Of a DNA stretch of 42,514 nt, positions 32,696 to 40,064 are shown one piece after another. This stretch comes from Roseibacillus sp. (lineage in GTDB: Bacteria > Verrucomicrobiota > Verrucomicrobiia > Verrucomicrobiales > Akkermansiaceae), in contig NZAC01000007.1 of assembly GCA_002686085.1 (NCBI GenBank), positions 59,704 through 102,217 of the forward strand, in the 5' to 3' direction. Position 1 is the stretch's first letter. Each line of letters starts with the position of its first letter. The notes beneath the pieces are model-generated. The model had not been told where the DNA came from. It saw only the letters and a program-made list of their open reading frames with translations, and did no database searches. Both the position numbers and the translations under genes were made by a program.

Positions 32696-34351
32696 ATGAA
32701 GATCGGATTGGCGCAGATCAACAGTACGGTGGGCGATTTCCCGGCGAACGCAAAACGCATTGTCAGTGCCTATCGTGAGGCTCTCGATCAGGGAGCAGAA
32801 ATTGTTCTCGCGCCAGAGATGGCTCTGGTGGGTTATCCGCCAAGGGATTTGGTCTTTAAGTCCGGATTTGTGGATAAGTGCTTGCAGGCATTGGATTATT
32901 TGAAGGGAGAGATCGGAGAGATCCCGCTGGTGGTGGGCTACGTGGATCACAATCAGGAGCTTGGCCCCGGTAAGCCTTTTCGCAACGCAGCGGCCTTTCT
33001 GGTGAATGGCGAGATCAGATCCCGCGTCTTCAAGACTCTTCTGCCGACCTATGATATCTTTGACGAGCGGCGCTATTTTGAGCCATCCGAGCAGTGCCAG
33101 CCCGTCGAGTGGAACGGACGCAGGATCGGGATCACGATTTGTGAAGATGTCTGGACTGAAGACTTTCTCCATCGTCCTCTCTACAAGCGGGATCCTGTCA
33201 GTGAACTCAGGGAAATGGACGTGGAAGTTATTTTGAATCTGAGCGCGTCTCCATACCACTTGGGCAAGAGGGAGGTCCGGCGTGAACTGCTCGGGGACCT
33301 GGCTAAAAAGTCAGGGTTGCCCGTTGTGTATTGCAATTCCGTGGGGGGAAATGACCAGCTGATATTTGACGGGGGTTCTCTCGTGATGAGCTCTGAAGGG
33401 GTGCCATTGGTGGAGATGGCCCCCTTTGATGAAGAGATAGCGGTTGCCGAGCTGTTCACCGAGTCCCCCTCAAGGTCTTCGGTTCGACCGATCCGGAAGA
33501 GTCTGCATCCGGACGAGGAGGTGTTCCGGGCGCTTGTCCTTGGGGTAAAAGATTACATTCACAAGTGCGGATTTGAGACTGCCTGCATCGGGTTGAGCGG
33601 AGGGATTGACTCTGCCCTTACAGCAGCAGTGGCGGTCGAAGCAATCGGAGCCGACAACGTTCTGGGAATTACCATGCCGAGTCCTTATTCGTCTCAGGGC
33701 AGCGTTGATGACTCAGTCTCCCTCGCCGCGAACCTTGGCGTTCGCTGTGACACAGTTCCTATTGCAGAGCCGTTTGAGGCGGTCAGGGGAGCGTTGGCGC
33801 CTATTTTCAGGGGTCTTCCGGAGGATGTTACGGAAGAAAACATGCAAGCAAGGATCAGAGGGCTTTACCTGATGTCTCTCGCAAACAAGTTTAACCATCT
33901 GCTACTGACAACGGGCAATAAGAGCGAGCTCGCGGTGGGATACTGTACGATCTACGGGGATATGTGTGGAGGTCTTGCTGTAATCAGTGACCTTCCAAAG
34001 ACGCGAGTATTCAGTGTCTCCCGCTGGCTGAACAGGGATCGGGAGATTATTCCCTGGAATACAATTCAAAAGCCTCCCAGTGCAGAGCTTCGGCCGGATC
34101 AGAAGGACCAAGATACCCTTCCGGCTTACGAGGTTCTTGATGAGATTCTTGAGTTATATGTGGAAAAGCAGCTTTCGGCGGAGGAGATCACTGAGAATCA
34201 TGGGTTTGAGGAGAAAACCGTGCTGTGGGTTCAGCGTCAGGTTGACCTCAATGAGTGGAAAAGACATCAGGCTGCTCCAGGGTTGAGGGTCACTTCGAAG
34301 GCTTTTGGGATTGGAAGGAGGATCCCTATCGTCCAAAAATTCGGGAGGTGA
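32696..34351 (+). CDS. nadE: Glutamine-dependent NAD+ synthetase
   Basis: Final step of NAD synthesis: nicotinate adenine dinucleotide plus ammonia and ATP gives NAD+. The 551-residue form has an N-terminal nitrilase-type glutaminase domain with catalytic Glu in APEMALVGYPPRDL, Lys in FKTLLPTYDIFDERRYF and Cys in ITICEDVWTEDF. The C-terminal synthetase domain has the P-loop SGGIDSALTAAV and GNKSELAVGYCTIYGDMCG. All active-site motifs are present. The ATG has no clear Shine-Dalgarno. The last bases overlap the beta-helix gene in GTGA. Confidence 0.96.
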   Translation: MKIGLAQINSTVGDFPANAKRIVSAYREALDQGAEIVLAPEMALVGYPPRDLVFKSGFVDKCLQALDYLKGEIGEIPLVVGYVDHNQELGPGKPFRNAAAFLVNGEIRSRVFKTLLPTYDIFDERRYFEPSEQCQPVEWNGRRIGITICEDVWTEDFLHRPLYKRDPVSELREMDVEVILNLSASPYHLGKREVRRELLGDLAKKSGLPVVYCNSVGGNDQLIFDGGSLVMSSEGVPLVEMAPFDEEIAVAELFTESPSRSSVRPIRKSLHPDEEVFRALVLGVKDYIHKCGFETACIGLSGGIDSALTAAVAVEAIGADNVLGITMPSPYSSQGSVDDSVSLAANLGVRCDTVPIAEPFEAVRGALAPIFRGLPEDVTEENMQARIRGLYLMSLANKFNHLLLTTGNKSELAVGYCTIYGDMCGGLAVISDLPKTRVFSVSRWLNRDREIIPWNTIQKPPSAELRPDQKDQDTLPAYEVLDEILELYVEKQLSAEEITENHGFEEKTVLWVQRQVDLNEWKRHQAAPGLRVTSKAFGIGRRIPIVQKFGR

Positions 34352-36294
34352 GCAGCGATTCAGGTCAGGAGCAGCTAAGCTACGAGGACGCCATGAGGGT
34401 TCTCGGCTATGAGCCCGGAGCAATTGTTTCGCCTCATCTTCCGATATTCAGAAAGGTCGCCAGTAAACTGGAGGCTCTTGTGAAGACGACCAAGGATGAG
34501 CACCTGCGCGAAAGTTTCAGGGATGAACTGAACCGGTTAAATGAGGCTCTCCGGGTGGTCGTAGCCGAGCGTGCCCGCGAACCATCGTTAAGAGGTCAGG
34601 GAATGAGGCTCAGGCTTGTTCTTGCTCTGCTTGTGGTAGCGATCCTGGTTTCTGCCGCTTGGTATGGCAACAGGAAGATTGAGGAGGGAGGGTATTTGCG
34701 CGACCGGGAGGGTATCGCGCAACTGGAGGCGATGGCTCGTCTTGCCGTGGAGAGCAGAGACTGGAGCAGAGCGGAGGAAGTGTATGCAGAATTGAATAAC
34801 CTCATTCCTGACTCAGCAAGGGTCCGGGAAGGGCTTGCGCGTGTCATCGATGGCCGGGCAGAGGCCCGCAGGCAGAAACTGGGGTTTCTGGTGGGATCGA
34901 TTCGGGCTGCTGTCGAAGGTCGGAGCTGGGAGGAGGCGGAGCGATTGCTTGGAGATCTTCGGGAGATGGAAGTCAGTCATCCCGAGATTGGAAGTTTTAT
35001 CAAAGTGATTCAGGCGGGGAGAGTGAGTGACCGAATTGCGGGGTTGCTGGAGCAGGCGGAAGAGGCTCTTAAGGAGGAGCAGTGGGTGGCACTGGGAGAT
35101 TATGCCGCCAAGCTGGAAGTGATCGCCCCTGGGCACAAACAACTTACCCGCTTCAAGACGGCGACAGAGCAGGGGATGAAAGTTCTTGAGGAGCGGCGGG
35201 TCCGGGCTCGGGAGTTGTATGAGAAGGCTCTTGCCTTGGATAAGGGGGAGTTCTCGGACCCTGCCCTCGAAACCTTGCGGGAAGCAATTCGATTGGATAA
35301 TCAGAAGGATTATCAGGATCTTTACAATAGGATGTCGGCCTATACTCGGCTTCTTAAGGTGCCCGGAGATTATTCGACCATTACCGAGGCGCTTGCGGCT
35401 GCCCGGCCCAACGACAAGATCCGGCTAGGCGAAGGAGTTTTTAACGAACCGCTGTCTTTGAACGTCAAGGTGGACCTTGAAGGTGCGGGTTTAGGTAAAT
35501 CTATCATACAATGTGAGGCAGAGAAAGCCAGTGTCCTGCTCTCTACTAAGCAGGCGAGCGGTAGCAGGGTAGCGGCTCTTACTCTCCGACAGACAGGTAT
35601 CTCTCTTGCGGCTGAGCGCTACCCGGTGGCCCTCGCGGATGGAGGTGAGCTTGTTCTGGAAGATTGCCTGATAGAAGGGGGAGCGGGTCATGGAGTAGCC
35701 GTTATTAATGGCGGATCGGCGCGTCTTCGTAGTGTCGAAGTTCTGAAATGCGGCTGGGATGGACTTGCAGTCAATGGGGATGGAAGCGTCGCGGACGCGG
35801 TGGGCTGCCGCTTTGATTCAAACTTTCACCATGGCATCGACGCCTGGGGAGGGGGGCGAGTCACAGTGAAGTCATCCCGAGCCACTAGAAATGGACTTGC
35901 AGGTGCGGTCCTCATGTCCAGAGGAGTTCGATCGGAGCTGGTCCAGTGTACGATCGATCGGAACAGGGAAGTAGGGATTAGTATTTCGAATGGGACAACC
36001 GCGGTGCTCAGATCAAACCGGGTTGAGGAAAATCTTCTGGGTGGGGTTATGGTTGAGGGGGAAGACACGACTGCAGGCATGGAGGGGAACGTAGCCGAGA
36101 GAAACAGGAAATTTGGAATCATGGTGGACCGGCGGTCTGTAGTTCAGCCCTTCCGCGACAACGAGACCAAGGACAATGTTGGGGAGCAGTTAATGCTTAA
36201 GGCCGTGATGCCAGAGGAAGTAGTGCCTCCGCCACCAGTGCTTGACGTTTCAGGAGGCAAGTCCCTTAAGCCTGGACCCGAGATACCAAAATGA
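34348..36294 (+). CDS. Membrane-anchored protein with helical repeats and right-handed beta-helix domain
   Basis: About 648 residues. An N-terminal cytoplasmic segment (LSYEDAMRVLGYEPG...) is followed by one membrane helix around 90-107 (LRLVLALLVVAILVSAAWYG). A helical, TPR-like section follows (RDWSRAEEVYAELNNLIP, EGRSWEEAERLLGDL). From about 340 VPGDYSTITEALAAARPNDKI introduces a parallel beta-helix domain of the pectate-lyase-like/DUF1565 type, continuing to about 610. No catalytic residues of a polysaccharide lyase are evident. The GTG at 34348 overlaps the nadE stop; the frame also opens further upstream to a GTG at 34255 inside nadE, which is unlikely. The next gene overlaps by 4 bases. 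Confidence 0.7.
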   Translation: MSSDSGQEQLSYEDAMRVLGYEPGAIVSPHLPIFRKVASKLEALVKTTKDEHLRESFRDELNRLNEALRVVVAERAREPSLRGQGMRLRLVLALLVVAILVSAAWYGNRKIEEGGYLRDREGIAQLEAMARLAVESRDWSRAEEVYAELNNLIPDSARVREGLARVIDGRAEARRQKLGFLVGSIRAAVEGRSWEEAERLLGDLREMEVSHPEIGSFIKVIQAGRVSDRIAGLLEQAEEALKEEQWVALGDYAAKLEVIAPGHKQLTRFKTATEQGMKVLEERRVRARELYEKALALDKGEFSDPALETLREAIRLDNQKDYQDLYNRMSAYTRLLKVPGDYSTITEALAAARPNDKIRLGEGVFNEPLSLNVKVDLEGAGLGKSIIQCEAEKASVLLSTKQASGSRVAALTLRQTGISLAAERYPVALADGGELVLEDCLIEGGAGHGVAVINGGSARLRSVEVLKCGWDGLAVNGDGSVADAVGCRFDSNFHHGIDAWGGGRVTVKSSRATRNGLAGAVLMSRGVRSELVQCTIDRNREVGISISNGTTAVLRSNRVEENLLGGVMVEGEDTTAGMEGNVAERNRKFGIMVDRRSVVQPFRDNETKDNVGEQLMLKAVMPEEVVPPPPVLDVSGGKSLKPGPEIPK

Positions 36295-36764
36295 GAAGGG
36301 GCAGAGGTTGGACGTCAGAGGGTCACGATTTGGACGCGGTGTGGCTATTTAAGCTCCCCGGATCCTGTTCTTTGACAAGAGCCATTTGCACATGGGGGTG
36401 TGTGACAGGTCTTTCCCTCGGAATCCTGTCCTGCGTTCCACGGCATCGAGAGTCACCGGTTCGTTCCGCTCGTCCCGTTGCAAGAGCGCTTCCTGTGGCC
36501 CCCTCAGACAGCGAGCTGAATCGCTCCTACCTGAAGGCTGTCGCCGACCTGCAGCGCTTAAATGCAGAAATGAACGAAGCAAACAGGGCTCAGAATTTTG
36601 AGATTGTCAGGGCGAAGGCTGAGGAAGGTCTTTTGAGGGCTCGGGCGGCTCGCCTGATTGCTGAGCAGTTGCGAGACGTGGCTCTACGAGAGGAGCGGCT
36701 CGCAGCCATCGCTCTGACGGTCGAGGATCTTAAAAGGCTGGTGACTATCACCAGTCAGCATTGA
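36291..36764 (+). CDS. Small probable lipoprotein, hypothetical
   Basis: 157 residues. A hydrophobic segment ends in LSLGILSC, whose ILSC resembles a lipobox, so the mature protein would begin at Cys48 and be lipid-anchored. The rest is a charged helical protein likely forming a coiled coil (NEANRAQNFEIVRAKAEEGLLRARAARLI). No family recognised. The ATG at 36291 overlaps the stop of the beta-helix gene in ATGA. A TTG at 36372 would give a shorter, more typical signal sequence. The pair may form one envelope-associated operon with nadE upstream. Confidence 0.6.
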   Translation: MRRGRGWTSEGHDLDAVWLFKLPGSCSLTRAICTWGCVTGLSLGILSCVPRHRESPVRSARPVARALPVAPSDSELNRSYLKAVADLQRLNAEMNEANRAQNFEIVRAKAEEGLLRARAARLIAEQLRDVALREERLAAIALTVEDLKRLVTITSQH

Positions 36765-36784
36765 AGAGGATTCGTGATCCGAAT

Positions 36785-37921
36785 TCATACCTCGAGCCCT
36801 GAGACGAGGTTGGTGAAATAGGCTGCTCCGGATTCGAGGTCTGCGATGCTAATGAATTCGTCTTTGGTATGGGCCTGTTTGATTGAACCCGGGCCAAGGC
36901 AGATTGCGGGTAAGCCCCCTGCATTGAGATGAGCAGCATCGGAGAACCATGGAGCTCCGACAAGGGCTGACGAAGGATGAATAGCTCGAATCCTGCTGAG
37001 CCATGGGTTGTCCTCAGGTAGCTCCATGGGCGGATTATCCGCAGAAAGAGAGATCTTTGCCGGTAGGTTATTCGCAGCAAGAAAGTCCTCGAGCATTTTG
37101 GTAGCGGGTCCGGTCCGTGCCAGAGAAGGGGGGTAACGGATATCGATCTGAGCGGTCGCGCGGTCAGGAATAATGTTTGCGCGAGTTCCTCCCTGAAGAA
37201 TTCCCACGTTCAGGGTCGCGGGCCCGAGGATGGCATGGGTGAACTCTGCCAAAAGAGGCTTCAAGGCATCATCGAGAACGGCAATCGTATCCACGATTTT
37301 GAGAATTGCGTTTTCTCCTGCCTCTGGCTGGGAAGAATGCCCGGAAACTCCAGTGGTCTCCAGAGTGGCCCAGAGAGATCCCTTGGTGACATAGACGATA
37401 TCCAGCTCCGTGGGTTCGCCCGCTATGGCAAAATCGTAACCTTCGGCGTGATTCCTGGCGAAGTGCTTAGAGCCAAACTGGTCGGACTCCTCGCTCATAA
37501 ATGCTACAAAGTCCACCGCGACAGGGAGGTCGGCGAGACGCTCAAGATTACTCAGAAGGCCCCAGATCATGGAGGCCATGGGACCTTTGGTGTCGGAGGC
37601 GCCCCGGCCCCAGATCTTTTCGTCGTGGATGACACCTCCGAACGGGTCGATTGTCATTCCCCCAACTCCAACGGTGTCGAGGTGTGGTCCCAGAAGAATT
37701 CGGGGCCTGGAGTCGGTCAGGGATCCCGGGCTTCGCGCGATCAGGTTCGGGCGTCCGGGCTCCACCTGCTCTGCGGTTACGTTGAATCCCCGGTCGCCAA
37801 GAAAGTTTCCGAGCCATTCGGCAATCTCTCCCTCTCCGCACTGGTCCGTCCCGGGATCTCCGTCAGGGTTGACGGAAGGAATACGGATGAGACGTTGCAG
37901 TAGGTCTGAAACACAATTCAC
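36785..37921 (-). CDS. M20-family deacylase (ArgE/DapE type)
   Basis: 378-residue zinc-dependent amidohydrolase of the ArgE/DapE/aminoacylase group. The metal and catalytic set is complete: His80 and Asp82 in GPHLDTV, Asp110 in GRGASDTKG, Glu144-Glu145 in FMSEESDQFG, Glu169 in AGEPTELD and a C-terminal His in IKQAHTKDEF. This argues for an active enzyme, probably N-acetylornithine or succinyl-diaminopimelate deacylase-like. Without neighbours from arginine or lysine synthesis the substrate is open. The start is GTG at 37921 without visible Shine-Dalgarno. It is divergent from pyrF and convergent with the lipoprotein gene. Confidence 0.88.
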   Translation of the reverse strand: MNCVSDLLQRLIRIPSVNPDGDPGTDQCGEGEIAEWLGNFLGDRGFNVTAEQVEPGRPNLIARSPGSLTDSRPRILLGPHLDTVGVGGMTIDPFGGVIHDEKIWGRGASDTKGPMASMIWGLLSNLERLADLPVAVDFVAFMSEESDQFGSKHFARNHAEGYDFAIAGEPTELDIVYVTKGSLWATLETTGVSGHSSQPEAGENAILKIVDTIAVLDDALKPLLAEFTHAILGPATLNVGILQGGTRANIIPDRATAQIDIRYPPSLARTGPATKMLEDFLAANNLPAKISLSADNPPMELPEDNPWLSRIRAIHPSSALVGAPWFSDAAHLNAGGLPAICLGPGSIKQAHTKDEFISIADLESGAAYFTNLVSGLEV

Positions 37922-38063
37922 TTCGGTGTTGAACCATAAGCCGTAGCATCTGTCCGGTGTTTTCGTGCGCTTAATTAAGGTCGTATGGACTTTTTGCGAT
38001 AACAGGAGCGAAAGAGGTCAATAATTGAAGAGGAAACTCTTTCGTCCGTGAGGAGTGTAGGCG

Positions 38064-38885
38064 ATGGTGCCTCCAGAAATGAGTGCAGGCTATTCAGATC
38101 AGCTGGCCACGAGGTCCAAGGAAACCGGTTCTAATCTTTGTGTCGGGCTTGATCCGAGAATCGAACACCATGAGAATGACGTCCTCGAGGTGGAGCGCTT
38201 TCTTGATCAAGTGGTGGAGCAAACCCTCCCCAACACCGCTTGTTACAAGCCCAACATCGCTTATTTCGAAGCAATGGGTCCCGAGGGGCTTATGATGCTG
38301 AAGCGGGTAATGAATCGAATTCCTGAGTGTGTGCCGGTCATTCTTGATGCTAAGCGAAGCGACATTGGAGAAACTCAGCGCCGCTATGCTGAAGCCTGCT
38401 TTGAGGGCTTTGGTGCAGACGGAGTAACGATTAATCCTTTCATGGGGTATGACTCGCTGGAGCCGTTTCTCGATTACGAGGGGAAGGGTATATACCTGCT
38501 GGCGGTTACCTCGAATCCGGGGAGTGCGGATTTGCAGCGTCGGGAGAGTGAAGGAGTAAAGATTTTTGAGATCGTAGGCCAATTCGCCGGTCGTGCCAGC
38601 GAGGAGGGCCGGAAAACCGAAGTGGGTCTTGTGGTGGGATTAACGAATGCGGGAGAAGATGTTCTCACGGGTCTGCCAGATGTGCCTTTGCTGATTCCGG
38701 GTCTGGGAGCACAGGGTGGTGATCTCTCGGCTCTTACTGGCTCCGGGAGACAAGCTCCCAATGTGGTCAATGTGTCTCGCGGAGTGATCTATGGAAATGA
38801 GGGCTCGCCGGCTGAGTTAGCAGATCGTTATGCGAGGGAAATCGCAGAGGCTCTGGGGCACGGGCCTCAGGAGGGCGGCTCTTGA
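38064..38885 (+). CDS. pyrF: Orotidine 5'-phosphate decarboxylase, type 2
   Basis: Catalyses the last step of de novo UMP synthesis by decarboxylating OMP. The 273-residue size and the motif LDAKRSDIGETQRRY are those of the type 2 subfamily; NLCVGLDPR and the phosphate-binding end VVNVSRGVIY also match. AGGAG lies 8 bases before the ATG at 38064, supporting this start over a second ATG at 38079. Its 3' end overlaps the 3' end of the convergent ThiF/MoeB-like gene by 19 bases. Confidence 0.95.
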   Translation: MVPPEMSAGYSDQLATRSKETGSNLCVGLDPRIEHHENDVLEVERFLDQVVEQTLPNTACYKPNIAYFEAMGPEGLMMLKRVMNRIPECVPVILDAKRSDIGETQRRYAEACFEGFGADGVTINPFMGYDSLEPFLDYEGKGIYLLAVTSNPGSADLQRRESEGVKIFEIVGQFAGRASEEGRKTEVGLVVGLTNAGEDVLTGLPDVPLLIPGLGAQGGDLSALTGSGRQAPNVVNVSRGVIYGNEGSPAELADRYAREIAEALGHGPQEGGS

Positions 38886-39637
38886 ATGCCAGGGGGCCGG
38901 CACGATCCGCATACCACACAGTCTGGACGGTGCTGGATGGCAATCTTACGAAAGTCCATGGATCGCGCGTCAAAGATCAGCAGTGTATTGGTCAGGAGCT
39001 CGCCAAAGCCTGCAAGGAGTTTGAGTCCTTCAAGTGCGGCGAGATTGGCCATAGTTGCCGAGACGGCGCCGATCACCGGGAATTCACGTTTCCATCCGGG
39101 CGGAATCTCAGGATAAAGGCAGGCAAGGCAGGGGGTTTGACCGGGAATGATAGTGGTGAGCTGTCCCTCCATTTCAAACATCGCCGCGTCTACAAGCGGT
39201 TTCTGCTGTCTTACGCATTCCCGGTTCAGAAGGAGCCGCTCCTCGAAGAGTGGTGCACAGTCAAAGACGAGATCAGCTCCCGAGACAAGGCCTCTGACAT
39301 TTGCTTCGGTGACGTTCTCTCCACAGGTTTCGATTTCTATTTGGGGATTCAGTTCCATCAATCGTCTGCGGCAGGATTCGATCCGTGGTTTTCCCAGCTG
39401 GTCATGAGTCTGAAGGATTTGTCGATTCAGGTCGCTGTGCTTGGTGTTTCCTCCATGCGCGAGGATCAGTTTCCCGAGTCCTGCTGCAGCCAGTGACTGC
39501 GCGAGGGGGCCGCCTAGTCCGCCAACCCGGGTAATAAGAGCGGTGGAATTTTTGAGCTTTTGCTGGCCTGCATCTCCGAGGCCGTTGACCCAGATCTGCC
39601 ACTCATAAATGGCACGGTCTCTGTCGGTAAGTTCCAT
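38867..39637 (-). CDS. E1-like ThiF/MoeB/HesA-family adenylyltransferase
   Basis: Adenylates the C-terminal glycine of a ubiquitin-like sulfur carrier (MoaD or ThiS type). 256 residues. The nucleotide loop RVGGLGG lies at 37-43, LNRQ at 70-73, DCAPLF near 126-131 and the structural zinc CxxC pairs at C170/C173 and C240/C243. The usual DFD-x-V-x-x-SNLNRQ segment is HGGNTKHSDLNRQ here, so the acidic ATP-ribose position is changed. This is either a known HesA-like subgroup or a divergent enzyme. The MoaD/ThiS-like gene ends 10 bases upstream on the same strand and is its likely substrate. Confidence 0.85.
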   Translation of the reverse strand: MELTDRDRAIYEWQIWVNGLGDAGQQKLKNSTALITRVGGLGGPLAQSLAAAGLGKLILAHGGNTKHSDLNRQILQTHDQLGKPRIESCRRRLMELNPQIEIETCGENVTEANVRGLVSGADLVFDCAPLFEERLLLNRECVRQQKPLVDAAMFEMEGQLTTIIPGQTPCLACLYPEIPPGWKREFPVIGAVSATMANLAALEGLKLLAGFGELLTNTLLIFDARSMDFRKIAIQHRPDCVVCGSCRPPGIQEPPS

Positions 39638-39647
39638 AGTGCGTTTG

Positions 39648-39935
39648 TTATCCTCCCGACATGGGAGGAAGGAGGCTTACTTCGTCACCGTCTTTCAGTA
39701 GATCCCGCGCTGAAGGCTCGATTGTTTCGTTATTCCGGATTGCCATCACGCTGCGGCGGAGTTGCTGCACCTCATTGGAGCGTTCAGAAAGGATGAGATG
39801 AAGGCTGTCCGGAGCCCCGGCGAGTAGTTGTGGGACGAGCTCATCGACAGAAGCACCTTCCTCTACATGGAGGATCACCTGCTCTGTTGGTGATAGCTGC
39901 CGCGCTTGACCGAGGAGTTGGACCGTAATTTTCAC
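39648..39935 (-). CDS. MoaD/ThiS-type ubiquitin-fold sulfur carrier
   Basis: Small beta-grasp protein ending in PPMSGG, whose terminal Gly-Gly is the site of adenylation and thiocarboxylation. VKITVQLLGQARQL at the start and LKDGDEVSLLPPMSGG at the end match MoaD, the small subunit of molybdopterin synthase. The GTG at 39935 begins at the family-typical VKITVQ and is preferred; an ATG at 39992 would add 19 residues with no support. Neither has a good Shine-Dalgarno. It is the first gene of a pair with the E1-like gene. A dedicated role in another thiocarboxylate pathway is also possible. No moaE is seen. Confidence 0.8.
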   Translation of the reverse strand: MKITVQLLGQARQLSPTEQVILHVEEGASVDELVPQLLAGAPDSLHLILSERSNEVQQLRRSVMAIRNNETIEPSARDLLKDGDEVSLLPPMSGG

Positions 39936-40064
39936 CTGAAAGATGGACGCTAGCGGCCTCTGGGAGTCATGAAAAGCCTGCAAGGCTGGCATTTATGGGA
40001 ATGAGGGGTTGAGAAGGATGCTGGAGCAGCGCAGTCTGGTCCCCTCGACAGTCGAGATATACTC

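Noticed and set aside
32668-32696. TTGAAG and TATAGA, 17 bases apart, as a nadE promoter
   Set aside because: The -10 hexamer overlaps the nadE ATG, so transcription would start inside the coding region.
40058-40063. TATACT before the propeller gene as a -10 box
   Set aside because: It sits 1 base before the ATG with no suitable -35, and would start transcription inside the gene.
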